Source: Streptomyces sp. LUP47B
Lineage (GTDB): Bacteria; Actinomycetota; Actinomycetes; Streptomycetales; Streptomycetaceae
Assembly: GCF_001746295.1 (NCBI RefSeq)
Contig: NZ_MJAH01000011.1
Coordinates: forward strand, 270,563 to 334,562
Length of the DNA: 64,000 bases
Reading direction: 5' to 3'
Shown: positions 8,449 to 17,770 of the stretch, piece by piece
Numbering within the stretch: position 1 is the first letter of the stretch
Layout: the number at the start of each line of letters is the position of its first letter
The notes under the pieces: model-generated
The model's database searches: none
Told to the model about the DNA's origin: nothing
The model's input: the letters and a program-made list of their open reading frames with translations, nothing else
Position numbers and translations under genes: made by a program

Positions 8449-10203
8449 ATGAAGATCCACAAGTACGACACCGTCATCGTCGGCGCCGGTGGCGCGGGCA
8501 TGCGCGCGGCCATCGAGTCGACGAAGCGCAGCCGCACCGCCGTGCTGACCAAGCTCTACCCCACCCGCTCCCACACGGGCGCCGCGCAGGGCGGCATGGC
8601 CGCCGCGCTGGCCAACGTGGAGGAGGACAACTGGGAGTGGCACACCTTCGACACGGTCAAGGGCGGTGACTACCTGGTCGACCAGGACGCCGCAGAGATC
8701 CTGGCGAAGGAGGCCATCGACTCGGTCCTCGACCTGGAGAAGATGGGCCTGCCGTTCAACCGCACGCCGAACGGCACGATCGACCAGCGCCGCTTCGGCG
8801 GTCACTCCCGTAACCACGGTGAGGCGCCGGTCCGCCGCTCCTGCTACGCGGCCGACCGCACCGGCCACATGATCCTCCAGACGCTGTACCAGAACTGCGT
8901 CAAGGAGGGCGTGGAGTTCTTCAACGAGTTCTACGTCCTGGACCAGCTGATCACCGAGGTCGACGGCGTCAAGCGCTCGGCCGGTGTCGTGGCGTACGAA
9001 CTGGCGACCGGCGAGATCCACGTCTTCCAGGCGAAGGCCGTGATCTACGCGTCCGGTGGCTGCGGCAAGTTCTTCAAGGTGACGTCGAACGCGCACACGC
9101 TGACCGGTGACGGCCAGGCGGCGGTCTACCGCCGTGGCCTGCCCCTGGAGGACATGGAGTTCTTCCAGTTCCACCCGACCGGCATCTGGCGCATGGGCAT
9201 CCTGCTGACGGAGGGCGCCCGCGGTGAGGGCGGCATCCTCCGCAACAAGGACGGCGAGCGCTTCATGGAGAAGTACGCGCCGGTCATGAAGGACCTCGCG
9301 TCCCGTGACGTCGTGTCCCGCTCCATCTACACGGAGATCCGCGAGGGCCGCGGCTGCGGTCCCGAGGGTGACCACGTCTACCTGGACCTCACCCACCTCC
9401 CGCCGGAGCAGCTGGACGCGAAGCTGCCCGACATCACGGAGTTCGCCCGTACCTACCTCGGTATCGAGCCGTACACGGACCCGATCCCGATCCAGCCCAC
9501 CGCGCACTACGCGATGGGCGGCATCCCGACGAACGTCGAGGGTGAGGTGCTCGCCGACAACACCACGGTGGTCCCGGGCCTGTACGCGGCCGGCGAGGTG
9601 GCCTGTGTCTCGGTCCACGGCGCCAACCGCCTGGGCACGAACTCGCTCCTCGACATCAACGTGTTCGGCAAGCGGGCCGGTATCGCCGCCGCCGAGTACT
9701 CCCAGAAGGCGGACTACGTCGAGCTGCCGGAGAACCCGGCGGAGCTGGTCATCGCGCAGGTCGAACGGCTGCGGGACGCGACGGGCACCGAGCGCGTGTC
9801 GGTCATCCGCCGCGAGCTGCAGGAGACCATGGACGCGAACGTCATGGTGTTCCGCACCGAGCAGACGATCAAGACGGCGGTCGAGAAGATCGCGGAACTG
9901 CGCGAGCGCTACCTGAACGTCTCGATCCAGGACAAGGGCCGGCGTTTCAACACGGACCTGCTGGAGGCGATCGAGCTCGGCAACCTGCTGGACCTCGCCG
10001 AGGTCATGGCGGTCTCCGCGCTGGCCCGCAAGGAGTCCCGTGGCGGTCACTACCGCGAGGACTACCCGAACCGGGACGACGTCAACTTCATGCGCCACAC
10101 CATGGCGTACCGCGAGGTGGGCGACGACGGCGCCGAGTCCATCCGTCTCGACTACAAGCCGGTCGTCCAGACCCGCTACCAGCCGATGGAGCGTAAGTAC
10201 TGA
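8449..10203 (+). CDS. sdhA: succinate dehydrogenase flavoprotein subunit SdhA
   Basis: 584 residues. The enzyme oxidises succinate to fumarate in the TCA cycle and the respiratory chain, on the inner face of the membrane. The dinucleotide-binding motif VIVGAGGAGMRAAIE lies at the N-terminus. The SHTGAAQGGMAAAL segment contains the His that carries covalent FAD. Catalytic and substrate residues sit in GGHSRNHGE and VSVHGANRLGTNSLLD. Length is normal for the family. The stop overlaps the sdhB start by one base (TGATG), indicating translational coupling. Confidence 0.96.
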   Translation: MKIHKYDTVIVGAGGAGMRAAIESTKRSRTAVLTKLYPTRSHTGAAQGGMAAALANVEEDNWEWHTFDTVKGGDYLVDQDAAEILAKEAIDSVLDLEKMGLPFNRTPNGTIDQRRFGGHSRNHGEAPVRRSCYAADRTGHMILQTLYQNCVKEGVEFFNEFYVLDQLITEVDGVKRSAGVVAYELATGEIHVFQAKAVIYASGGCGKFFKVTSNAHTLTGDGQAAVYRRGLPLEDMEFFQFHPTGIWRMGILLTEGARGEGGILRNKDGERFMEKYAPVMKDLASRDVVSRSIYTEIREGRGCGPEGDHVYLDLTHLPPEQLDAKLPDITEFARTYLGIEPYTDPIPIQPTAHYAMGGIPTNVEGEVLADNTTVVPGLYAAGEVACVSVHGANRLGTNSLLDINVFGKRAGIAAAEYSQKADYVELPENPAELVIAQVERLRDATGTERVSVIRRELQETMDANVMVFRTEQTIKTAVEKIAELRERYLNVSIQDKGRRFNTDLLEAIELGNLLDLAEVMAVSALARKESRGGHYREDYPNRDDVNFMRHTMAYREVGDDGAESIRLDYKPVVQTRYQPMERKY

Positions 10204-10982
10204 TGGCAACCCCGACCCTGGACAAGGCGGACGCGGCCGGCACACCCGAGCCCGGCTTCGCCGACTCCCCGTACATCACGGCCACCTTCCGTATCCGCCG
10301 CTTCAACTCCGAGGTCTCGGCGGAAGCGGTCTGGGAAGACTTCCAGCTGGAGATCGACCCGAAGGAACGTGTCCTCGACGCCCTCCACAAGATCAAGTGG
10401 GAGCAGGACGGCACGCTGACCTTCCGCCGCTCCTGCGCGCACGGCATCTGCGGCTCGGACGCCATGCGGATCAACGGCAAGAACCGCCTTGCCTGCAAGA
10501 CCCTGATCAAGGACATCAACCCCGAGAAGCCGATCACGGTCGAGGCCATAAAGGGCCTGACGGTCCTCAAGGACCTGGTCGTCGACATGGACCCGTTCTT
10601 CCAGGCGTACCGCGACGTCATGCCCTTCCTCATCACGAAGGACACGAACGAGCCGACGCGCGAACGCCTCCAGACGGCCGAGGACCGCGAGCGCTTCGAC
10701 GACACGACGAAGTGCATCCTGTGCGCTGCCTGCACGTCGTCCTGCCCGGTCTTCTGGAACGACGGCCAGTACTTCGGCCCGGCGGCCATCGTCAACGCCC
10801 ACCGCTTCATCTTCGACAGCCGTGACGAGGCGGGCGAGCAGCGACTGGAGATCCTCAACGACCGGGACGGCGTGTGGCGCTGCCGCACGACGTTCAACTG
10901 CACGGACGCCTGCCCGCGCGGGATCGAGGTCACGAAGGCGATCCAGGAAGTGAAGAGGGCGCTGATCACTCGGCGTTACTGA
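10203..10982 (+). CDS. sdhB: succinate dehydrogenase iron-sulfur subunit SdhB
   Basis: 259 residues carrying three Fe-S clusters that link SdhA flavin to the membrane quinone. The [2Fe-2S] ligands are in RRSCAHGICGSDA and the later RLAC. The [4Fe-4S]/[3Fe-4S] ligands are in CILCAACTSSCPVFW and CRTTFNCTDACPRGI. It is the last gene of sdhCDAB, overlaps sdhA by 1 nt, and is followed within 20 nt by a strong hairpin terminator. About 25 N-terminal residues precede the conserved fold, as usual in actinobacteria. Confidence 0.95.
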   Translation: MATPTLDKADAAGTPEPGFADSPYITATFRIRRFNSEVSAEAVWEDFQLEIDPKERVLDALHKIKWEQDGTLTFRRSCAHGICGSDAMRINGKNRLACKTLIKDINPEKPITVEAIKGLTVLKDLVVDMDPFFQAYRDVMPFLITKDTNEPTRERLQTAEDRERFDDTTKCILCAACTSSCPVFWNDGQYFGPAAIVNAHRFIFDSRDEAGEQRLEILNDRDGVWRCRTTFNCTDACPRGIEVTKAIQEVKRALITRRY

Positions 10983-11000
10983 TCTTTCCAGCTCTGCATC

Positions 11001-11036
11001 AGGGCCCTGCTTCCTTCACTTGGGAAACAGGGCCCT
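11001..11036 (+). terminator. hairpin terminator of the sdh operon
   Basis: A perfect 9-bp inverted repeat (AGGGCCCTG at 11001-11009 and CAGGGCCCT at 11028-11036) encloses a loop that itself can pair (TTCC at 11011-11014 with GGAA at 11023-11026). It lies 18 nt after the sdhB stop. There is no long U tract, which is normal for Streptomyces terminators. Confidence 0.75.
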
Positions 11037-11128
11037 CTGGTATATCTGGCAAAAATTCGCCCTCTACCGAATACTTCGTTCCGCCTGTCACACTCCGGGC
11101 ACAATGCCCAATAAGTGGGGGGCGGTTC

Positions 11129-11710
11129 ATGGAGCGGAGCAAAGAACCGTACATATGGCCAGGCGTTCCGTATCCGCTCGGTTATGCGGAAGCCTCGGCC
11201 GCGACCCAGACAGTGGCTGCGCCATTACTCGCGGGCGCTTCACTGACCTTGCTCGGTGTCGTCGTCGTCGATGACAGCACGTTCCGCTGGCCAGGGGCGA
11301 CACTGCTCCTCGTCGTCTCGGCGTCCATCACCCTGATCGCGAGCATCCAGGTGGGCGCGGACGCACGCCGGTTCCTCTACAACAGGCAGACGCTCGAGGC
11401 CTGGTACACGGAGGACGAACTGAAGCGCGGCCCGCGAGCGCTGGCCGAGCGCGAGAAACATTTCATCCAGTGGAAGATCCGCAACCAACGCGCGGTGATC
11501 GCGTTCAATGCGGGCACCATGCTGCTGATCTTCGCGATCACATCGGTACTGGTTCCCCCTGGCGGAGATCAAGCCGCCTGGCGCTGGATCGCCACCGGCC
11601 TGGCACTGCTGGGCGCCTTTGGCGAGGCCTGGTGGATGTATCACCTCTTCTTCCGGGAGTTCAGGAAGCGCCCGGACAAGCAGAAATCCCTGGACGGAGG
11701 AACGAAGTGA
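11129..11710 (+). CDS. hypothetical membrane protein with TTA codon
   Basis: 193 residues with four predicted membrane helices arranged as two hairpins (about residues 30-50, 57-77, 123-143 and 150-172). Between them is a charged cytoplasmic segment (RRFLYNRQTLEAWYTEDELKRGPRALAEREKHFIQWKIRNQ). I chose the ATG at 11129 because the upstream frame runs through the sdh terminator. Codon 33 (11225-11227) is TTA, so translation should depend on the bldA tRNA. The stop overlaps the next gene by 4 nt (GTGA), so the two proteins are probably made together. No family recognised. Confidence 0.7.
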   Translation: MERSKEPYIWPGVPYPLGYAEASAATQTVAAPLLAGASLTLLGVVVVDDSTFRWPGATLLLVVSASITLIASIQVGADARRFLYNRQTLEAWYTEDELKRGPRALAEREKHFIQWKIRNQRAVIAFNAGTMLLIFAITSVLVPPGGDQAAWRWIATGLALLGAFGEAWWMYHLFFREFRKRPDKQKSLDGGTK

Positions 11711-12003
11711 CGTTGTACGACGTGACACTGCCGGGCGAACCTCCTGTCGCGCACTTGTGCGGCGGATGCGAAGAGATCTTCCACGGAATCTTCGGGCACG
11801 GAGATCTGCAGAAGTGGTACCAGACTGTCGAGCGGCGTGATGCCGAAGCGCTGCGGTTGTACATCCACCAGTCGAGGGCGCATGAGTTGCACAGGACGAC
11901 CTGTGCCTTCAGGTGTCTTCCACCAGCCGTCGTCGCCCTCAGCACACCCGATCAGCTCAGGGCGGAGCTCAGGAAGGTGCAGGCGATCCTTCCCGAGTAC
12001 TAG
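11707..12003 (+). CDS. small Cys/His-rich hypothetical protein
   Basis: 98 residues with a GTG start inside the stop of the preceding membrane protein gene. It has an N-terminal HLCGGCEEIFHGIFGHGD and a later HELHRTTCAFRC; two CxxC-type pairs plus several histidines suggest a structural zinc site or a redox function. There are no membrane segments. The coupling with the four-helix membrane protein suggests a cytoplasmic partner. The stop codon overlaps that of the convergent minus-strand gene. No known family recognised. Confidence 0.68.
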   Translation: MTLYDVTLPGEPPVAHLCGGCEEIFHGIFGHGDLQKWYQTVERRDAEALRLYIHQSRAHELHRTTCAFRCLPPAVVALSTPDQLRAELRKVQAILPEY

Positions 12004-12929
12004 GACGCTGAGGGATCGTCACGATCCTGCGCCGACGACTCTGAGGTCCAGCCCCCTGGGTGGTTGTACCGTCGGTCCTGTCGCCGAACCCCGGCGAACA
12101 GGTCCGATACCTCGGAGAACATGACCTCCTCGGAGGCGCGGTCCGCGGGCAGGGGGTAGTGCAACGCGTCGAGCAGGTCGAAGCGGTGCAGGTCGTACAC
12201 CACATGCATGAGGCCCGAGTACGCCTGCGCCGCGGTCACAGCGCCCTTGTACGAAACGGCGGCAAGGGCCAGGGCGGCTCCGCACAGCCACCACTGTGAC
12301 GGCTCGTCGTACAGGGCGGCTGTCCCGACCCCCATGAGGGCGAGGAACGCCCAGCAGAAATTCACCGCGGTCTCGAGTGCGTCCCGGGTCGAGCGGAGTA
12401 CCTCGGACATGCGATCGGAGACCTGCAGGTAGATGCGGGGCCAGGAGCTCAGCGTCCTCAGACCGTAGCGTTCACCCGCGCTCAGCTCCCCGGCGCGCAG
12501 GGCGTTACCGAGTGCCGTGGGCAGCAGGACGTGGGCCGGCGGGTGAGCGGCGAGTCGGCGGCGTGCGTCCGCGCGTAGGCGCAGCTCCCGGTCCCCGCCC
12601 GTCTGGCCGTGAGCCCGCCGGTGGAGTGCCTGCCAGCGCCTGCGCTGCAGCCGGGCCAAGAGCCCCGCGAGCCTGGCCGTGAGTACCCAGCGGTCCCAGT
12701 AACCCTCCAGAACGCGCACTAGACGCACTTGGAACGGCTGCACCAGCAGCCCGAGCAGTGCCGCGCAGACAACGACCGCCAGGATCACCCCCAGCGCGGC
12801 CTCCGGCCCTTGCGGCCTCAACGCTCTCCAGTTGCTCCGCCCTGAAAAACTCCCCGCCCGCACCAGCGCGAGCACCCCGGCGACGAACAGCGCGCACGGC
12901 GCGAAACGCACCGACAGCACCCGTCGCAC
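12000..12929 (-). CDS. hypothetical membrane protein, ~309 aa
   Basis: I place the start at the GTG at 12929 (VRRVLSVRFAPCALF) because GGGGAGGG precedes it by 8 nt. The longer upstream frame runs into the divergent gene and looks non-coding. Two hydrophobic segments near the N-terminus (CALFVAGVLALVRA and ALGVILAVVVCAALLGLL), an Arg-rich cytoplasmic region (residues ~75-150), then two more helices (NFCWAFLALMGVGTA and WLCGAALALAAVSYKGA) make a four-helix protein. The C-terminal tail is polar (RRQDRRYNHPGG). The stop overlaps the convergent neighbour by 3 nt. Function unknown. Confidence 0.72.
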   Translation of the reverse strand: MRRVLSVRFAPCALFVAGVLALVRAGSFSGRSNWRALRPQGPEAALGVILAVVVCAALLGLLVQPFQVRLVRVLEGYWDRWVLTARLAGLLARLQRRRWQALHRRAHGQTGGDRELRLRADARRRLAAHPPAHVLLPTALGNALRAGELSAGERYGLRTLSSWPRIYLQVSDRMSEVLRSTRDALETAVNFCWAFLALMGVGTAALYDEPSQWWLCGAALALAAVSYKGAVTAAQAYSGLMHVVYDLHRFDLLDALHYPLPADRASEEVMFSEVSDLFAGVRRQDRRYNHPGGWTSESSAQDRDDPSAS

Positions 12930-13096
12930 GAAGCTCGCCCTCCCCGTAGGCCCCTGAGCGCTGTTCAGTATGAAGCGCCGTGTCAAGCAGAGAGCAGGGA
13001 GGGTGCGTGGTGCGATCAAGCCACGCGCGTGGCCGGCACCGGTCAAGTCCCATGTGATTGTTGTTACTTGTGGGGCGCCGGTCGCAGACTGCCACC

Positions 13097-13882
13097 ATGG
13101 CACTCCTGAGGAAATCCGCCGCCGCGCTGTGCGCCGCCGCAGCGGTACTGCTCGCGACACCCCCCACTGCCTCCGCAACCCCCGCTCCCCACGGAACCCT
13201 GGCCAGGGAGAACTTCGATCGTCTCCCCCTCGGGCCGGTCGCCGAGGGACGTGGCTGGAGCACCGATACGGCCGGCGGCACGCTGACCGTTGTCCCCAGC
13301 GCCACGGGGCATGGACGTGAGCTGCGGATTCGTACCGAGGGCAACGGTCGGGCCTTCCTTGTGTTCGATGAGCTCTCCCCGCCCGGCAACAGCTTCTGGG
13401 GACGGGTGCGGTTGCGGGTCGGGGGCTTCCCCACGGCGCCCGACTGGGCGCACTGGACCATCGCCGAGGCGTCGGGGGCGCGCTCGGCGACGCTGGTACG
13501 GCCGATCGGTGGGCAGTACGCGCCGACCGATCGCGGCAACTTCTGGGGCGTCGGGTCCGATCTCGGGCCCACCGGGGACTGGACCTCCTGGAAGACCTCC
13601 GCGCCGGCCGTAGGTGGGGCCTGGCAGTGCGTCGAGTTCCATCTCGACGCCACCGACAACCGGGTCACCGTGTACCTGGGCGGCGTGGAGCAGTCCGACC
13701 TGACCGTGTCCACGAGGGCGCACGGGGGGACCTCGGACGACTTCGTCTTTCCCTCCTTCGACAAGCTGAAGCTGGGCTGGCAGCTCTATCAGGGCGACCC
13801 GACGCCGTCGTCGTACGACATCCGTATGGACGACATCGCGCTCGGCACACGGCGCGTTGGCGGTTGCGAAAACGGGAGTTGA
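13097..13882 (+). CDS. secreted protein, possibly Cip1-like polysaccharide-active
   Basis: 261 residues starting MALLRKSAAALCAAAAVLLATPPTASA. This is a classic signal peptide, with cleavage expected near residue 27-28. The mature part is a Gly/Trp-rich beta-sandwich of about 230 residues: ENFDRLPLGPVAEGRGW at its start, then FWGRVRLRV, DWAHWTIAEASG and CVEFHLDATDNRVTVYLGG. This layout resembles Cip1/glucuronan-lyase-like jelly rolls known in fungi and some actinomycetes; I mark that as a guess from pattern only. The upstream ATG at 13058 is rejected because the signal peptide begins at 13097. Extracellular location is well supported. Confidence 0.75.
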   Translation: MALLRKSAAALCAAAAVLLATPPTASATPAPHGTLARENFDRLPLGPVAEGRGWSTDTAGGTLTVVPSATGHGRELRIRTEGNGRAFLVFDELSPPGNSFWGRVRLRVGGFPTAPDWAHWTIAEASGARSATLVRPIGGQYAPTDRGNFWGVGSDLGPTGDWTSWKTSAPAVGGAWQCVEFHLDATDNRVTVYLGGVEQSDLTVSTRAHGGTSDDFVFPSFDKLKLGWQLYQGDPTPSSYDIRMDDIALGTRRVGGCENGS

Positions 13883-13976
13883 ACCTGGGATTGCGCCTGG
13901 CGCAGCGGGCGTGATCCACTTCGGCGGTCATGCACTGGGGCCTCTGGGGAGGGGCCGGGGGACAGGGGAGGCAGCG

Positions 13977-15263
13977 GTGCGTACCGCTGGAGAAGAGATC
14001 GTGTCGCCGTGCCCGCAGTGCGGGGTGGAGATCCGTACGGACAGACGGTTCACCACGTGGTGTGCCGCCTGTGAGTGGAACGTGGACCCGCAGGGGCCCG
14101 GCGAGCAGAAGCGTGGGCTGGACAGGGTGCGCCGCGGGCTGGCGCAGCGGTACGGCGCGCGGCTGTTCGACGAGCTGAGGGGTGGGGGCGGGAAGGGGAG
14201 CGGGAGCGGGCTCACCTGGTCCGGTCCGCTCGCCTACGCGCTCGCGCTCACCGTGCACGGGTTGACCGTCGTTCTGGCCGCGGTCGGCCTGTGGGGCCTG
14301 GTCCGTGGCTGGGGCGGGCTCGCTATGGTCTTCGGGCTGTTCCTGTTGGCGCTTGCCTGGTCGCTGCGGCCGCGGCTGAACCGGCTGTCCGATGACGACC
14401 GTGTCCTGTTGCGAGGCGACGCGCCCGAGCTGTTCGCGCTCGTCGACGAGGTCGCCGCCGGCCTGGGCACCCGGAGCGTGGACGCCGTCGTCGTCGACGT
14501 CGACGCCAACGCGAGTGTCACCCATCTCGGGCTGCGGCGCCGGCTCCTGACGCTGGGGCTGCCGCTGTGGGAGGTGCTGAGCCCCCAGCAGCGGATAGCG
14601 CTCCTGGGCCACGAGCTCGGCCACTTCACCCACGGCGACACCCGGCACGGCATGGTCGTGGGAACCGCCTTCAGGTCGCTGAGCACCTGGCTCTACTACG
14701 TCCAGCCGATGCCGAACCCGAACGTGGTCCAGGCCATCACCAACCTGGCGTGCGTCCCGCTCCGCCTGCTCATCACCGGCGTCATGGCACTGCTCGACCA
14801 GCTGACCGCGCGGGCCTCCCAGCGCGGTGAGTATCTGGCCGACGCGACGGCGGCGCGCACCGGGTCGACCGAGGGAGCGGTCGGTCTGATGGACCGCCTC
14901 ATGGTCACCGACTCGATCGTCACCACCCTGCAGCGCGAGACCAACAGCCGCCGGCTCCGCGGGACGGGCCGGGGCGGCAAGCAGAACGCCGACGGCCTGT
15001 GGGAAGCGCTCGTCGCCCATCTGGACTCCGTCCCGGAGTCCGAGTTCGAACGTCAGCGCCGGGTGGGGGCACTGCGCGGCCACAGCGTCGACGCGAGCCA
15101 CCCGCCGACCCATCTGCGCCGGCGGCTCCTGCTGGACGGTACGCCGGTGCCCGCCTCGGTGACGATGGACGCCGCCCGGACCGAGCGCATCGCCAGTGAG
15201 CTGGCGGACGTACGCGGGACGCTGGCCCGTGAAGTCGTCAGGGACGGTTACGGAAACCTGTGA
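13977..15263 (+). CDS. M48 family membrane metallopeptidase with N-terminal zinc ribbon
   Basis: 428 residues from a GTG at 13977 preceded by GGGGAGG. An earlier start overlapping the previous gene would add only low-quality sequence. The N-terminus has CPQCGVEI and CAACEW, a zinc ribbon of two CxxC pairs. Two membrane helices follow (residues ~84-130). The zinc-protease motif HELGH is at 212-216, with the downstream EYLADATAA glutamate as third ligand. This is the HtpX/Ste24 architecture: membrane protein quality control by proteolysis at the inner face. The ribbon fusion is common in actinobacteria. Confidence 0.88.
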   Translation: MRTAGEEIVSPCPQCGVEIRTDRRFTTWCAACEWNVDPQGPGEQKRGLDRVRRGLAQRYGARLFDELRGGGGKGSGSGLTWSGPLAYALALTVHGLTVVLAAVGLWGLVRGWGGLAMVFGLFLLALAWSLRPRLNRLSDDDRVLLRGDAPELFALVDEVAAGLGTRSVDAVVVDVDANASVTHLGLRRRLLTLGLPLWEVLSPQQRIALLGHELGHFTHGDTRHGMVVGTAFRSLSTWLYYVQPMPNPNVVQAITNLACVPLRLLITGVMALLDQLTARASQRGEYLADATAARTGSTEGAVGLMDRLMVTDSIVTTLQRETNSRRLRGTGRGGKQNADGLWEALVAHLDSVPESEFERQRRVGALRGHSVDASHPPTHLRRRLLLDGTPVPASVTMDAARTERIASELADVRGTLAREVVRDGYGNL

Positions 15264-15305
15264 CGGCCTCCTTCAGTCTGTGACCGCGCCCCCCGCTCCG
15301 GCCGG

Positions 15306-17768
15306 TCACAGCTGGCTCAGGATCGTCGGATCGGTGATCTTCGTGTCGTCCGCCAGCATCATCGCCTTGCTGAGGATGACCGCGAGCATGCGGTCGCCCT
15401 CGTAGGGGAGGTAACCGGCCTGCGGTGCCGACGGGTTGGACTTCGGGACGATGCACAAGTACTGGTCGTTCGGGGTGCGGAGAATGTTGCCCGAGCCGAG
15501 GTGGATCTTGTACGTGTGGCGGTCGCCCTTCACATGGAGGAAGCGGCCCTCCAGGGTGCATCGGTCGGCTATCGCGAGCCTCGGGATCAGGCGGTCCAGG
15601 AGGAGACGGCGGGTCTCGGCACTCTGGTTGAGCTCTCCGAAGCCGTACGACGTCCAGTACTCGCGGAAACGGCCGCCGGGGCCGCCGTCCTGCCAGGTGG
15701 GGTCGTTGCCGATGCTGGCCACGCCGACGAACAGGTCCACGTCGCGCAGGACTTCGGACAGGACCAGGGGCGGTATCTCCGTCAGGGGCAGAGGGTCCAC
15801 CGGCTCGGCACCGTCGCGCAGCCACATGCGGTACTCGCCGCCGGCGCAGTGCGCCCAGTTCTCCGGGGCGCCGATCGGGTAGAAGCGGACCTGGTCGGTG
15901 CGCAGGCGCAGGAAGGTCCCGGAGTCGGTGATGTCCGTGTAGTCCTCGCCGCCCTCGCCCTCGATCCAGTACTCGGCTCTCAGGCCCCAGCGCGGGAGGT
16001 CCCGGCCGGCCGGCGGGGCCTCGTCGTCGACGGCCAGGCGGAGTCTGTTGCGCCAGCCCCGGGCCGCCGCCAGGGAGTGGAACTGGTGCTGGCGCAGGAC
16101 GTGGGCCGCGAAGCGGTTGGAGTAGGTGCCGGTGATGCGCTCCGCGTCCGTCAGCAGGTAGACCTCCCGGTGGGCCTGCTTGAAGGGCTGGGTGATCTCA
16201 TGGCGTTCCAGCCAGTCGCGCCAGGCGACGATCTCGGCGGGGGTGTGGTCCACCGAGTGCCAGAGGCGGACTTCCGTGCCTGTGGTGACCGGGGTGTCGG
16301 TGACCGTGCGCAGCGAGCCGTCGGCGTATCCGGCCGTCGTGCCGTCGACCGTCCACAGCAGGCGACGGGCGAGGGTGCCGACGAGGGGGTGGTCGAGGTA
16401 GCGCTCGCGCCAGGTGTCGTAGGACCAGGTGCGGTCGGCCAGGAACTGGCGGTCCAGGCGCTCGCTCTGGGCCGAGAGCATCTTGTCGACGTCCTTGACG
16501 GCCGCCTTGAGCTCCTTCAGCTCCTCCGCGTGGTCCCGTCGCACGGCAGCCGGCACGCTCCTGACCGGCTTCCCGCTCGCGTTGCTCCAGGTCAACACGG
16601 CCTTGGTGCCCTGTACTTCGAGGACAGCCGTGTTCTCGCCAAGCCGGTGCTCCGCGCGTCCGACCTCGGTCAGGCCGTACGCCGGTACGGCCAGTTCCTC
16701 GATCTCCTCGCGGCTGAGGCCCAGGGCGACGGCGCGTGCCTCCAGGGCCGCGTCGAGCAGCTTGGCGGTGTTCTTGTACGTCACCCGGGTGGCCAGGCGG
16801 GCCAGTTCGGCGAGGGCGGCCTCGCTGTCGATGCGGGCGAGGGCGTTGACACCGGCGTTGGCGACCTTCGGGTTGCGCGGGCCGAGGCCGGCGACCTTCT
16901 TGAGGGAGGTCTCGACGAGGGCGCCGAGGGCGCGGGCGGTGTCGGGGTGGGCCGGGAGGAGGGAGAGGAGCCAGGCGAGGCCGCGCAGGGCGTTCGCGTT
17001 GTAGGGGTCGTAGGCGCTGTTGACGTCGGGTTCGTACCGCCCGCGCTCCAGCTCGAAGGTGCGGGGGCGGCCGACCAGGGCGAGCCAGCGGATCACCGCC
17101 TCGCGGACGCGGTCGGGCCCGAGCGGGTCGACCAGGGCGGCTGCCTGCTCGTCCCACTTGAGGGAAGGCTTGGCCGCGGTGGCGGTCGTCATGTGGGTCA
17201 GGAGTCGCTGCCAGGCGGGGCCGGTCTCGCGCAGGGCTTCCTCGGCCCACGCCTCCCCGACGTTGAGGGGCGGCTCGGTCAGCTTCTTGGCCGTCCTGGG
17301 CAGGTCCTCGTTCTGGTAGGCGTGGAGGACCGAGCGGCGGACCGTGGCGACGACAGCGGGCGCGACCGGGCGGCCCGCGGCCAGTTCGGCCTCGATGAGG
17401 TTCTCGTAGCGGGCGCCCCACCAGAAGGAGTGCTGCCGGGAGATCCCGTCGAGCAGGGACAGCCGCTCCGCGGTGAGGCGGTCGTGGGGCGGCAGGTCCC
17501 GGGAGACGATTCCCAGCAGGATCAGCGCGTTCTGCCGGGCGTTCGGGCCCGCCTGGTCCGAGTGGTACTGCGTCACGAGGCCGTCGGCGATCCGTGACCG
17601 CGCGTCCGGCGGCAGTTCGAGCAGCCGGGCCAGTACGCCGTCCCACAGGCCGGCCCAGTTGCCTTTGTTGGCGACCGCGGCCCTGAGCAGGTCGGCGGCG
17701 AGCTCCTCCAGGTCACCGTCGGCGGCACGCTGCCGGATCAGGTCCTTGTACTTCTGGATCTCGCCCAT
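15306..17768 (-). CDS. DUF4132 domain protein
   Basis: 820 residues, soluble. The N-terminal two thirds are an alpha-helical, HEAT-like scaffold (repeated ALA.L and LARLLELPP patterns). The C-terminal third matches DUF4132 (WRDWLERHEITQPFKQAHREVYLLTDAE, then TYSNRFAAHVLRQHQF and the RLRLAVDDEA strand). The family includes E. coli MolR-like proteins whose biochemical role is unsettled. The start is 2 nt after the stop of the upstream gene, so both are translated from one message. The pairing with that small gene suggests a functional complex. Confidence 0.85.
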   Translation of the reverse strand: MGEIQKYKDLIRQRAADGDLEELAADLLRAAVANKGNWAGLWDGVLARLLELPPDARSRIADGLVTQYHSDQAGPNARQNALILLGIVSRDLPPHDRLTAERLSLLDGISRQHSFWWGARYENLIEAELAAGRPVAPAVVATVRRSVLHAYQNEDLPRTAKKLTEPPLNVGEAWAEEALRETGPAWQRLLTHMTTATAAKPSLKWDEQAAALVDPLGPDRVREAVIRWLALVGRPRTFELERGRYEPDVNSAYDPYNANALRGLAWLLSLLPAHPDTARALGALVETSLKKVAGLGPRNPKVANAGVNALARIDSEAALAELARLATRVTYKNTAKLLDAALEARAVALGLSREEIEELAVPAYGLTEVGRAEHRLGENTAVLEVQGTKAVLTWSNASGKPVRSVPAAVRRDHAEELKELKAAVKDVDKMLSAQSERLDRQFLADRTWSYDTWRERYLDHPLVGTLARRLLWTVDGTTAGYADGSLRTVTDTPVTTGTEVRLWHSVDHTPAEIVAWRDWLERHEITQPFKQAHREVYLLTDAERITGTYSNRFAAHVLRQHQFHSLAAARGWRNRLRLAVDDEAPPAGRDLPRWGLRAEYWIEGEGGEDYTDITDSGTFLRLRTDQVRFYPIGAPENWAHCAGGEYRMWLRDGAEPVDPLPLTEIPPLVLSEVLRDVDLFVGVASIGNDPTWQDGGPGGRFREYWTSYGFGELNQSAETRRLLLDRLIPRLAIADRCTLEGRFLHVKGDRHTYKIHLGSGNILRTPNDQYLCIVPKSNPSAPQAGYLPYEGDRMLAVILSKAMMLADDTKITDPTILSQL

Positions 17769-17770
17769 GG

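Noticed and set aside
8404..10245. 613-codon open frame antisense to sdhA
   Set aside because: It mirrors the third-position GC bias of sdhA; the protein is His/Val/Arg-rich without domains. sdhA on the other strand is unambiguous.
15501..17597. 698-codon open frame antisense to the DUF4132 gene
   Set aside because: Low-complexity Gly/Val/Gln/Arg composition typical of shadow frames in high-GC DNA.
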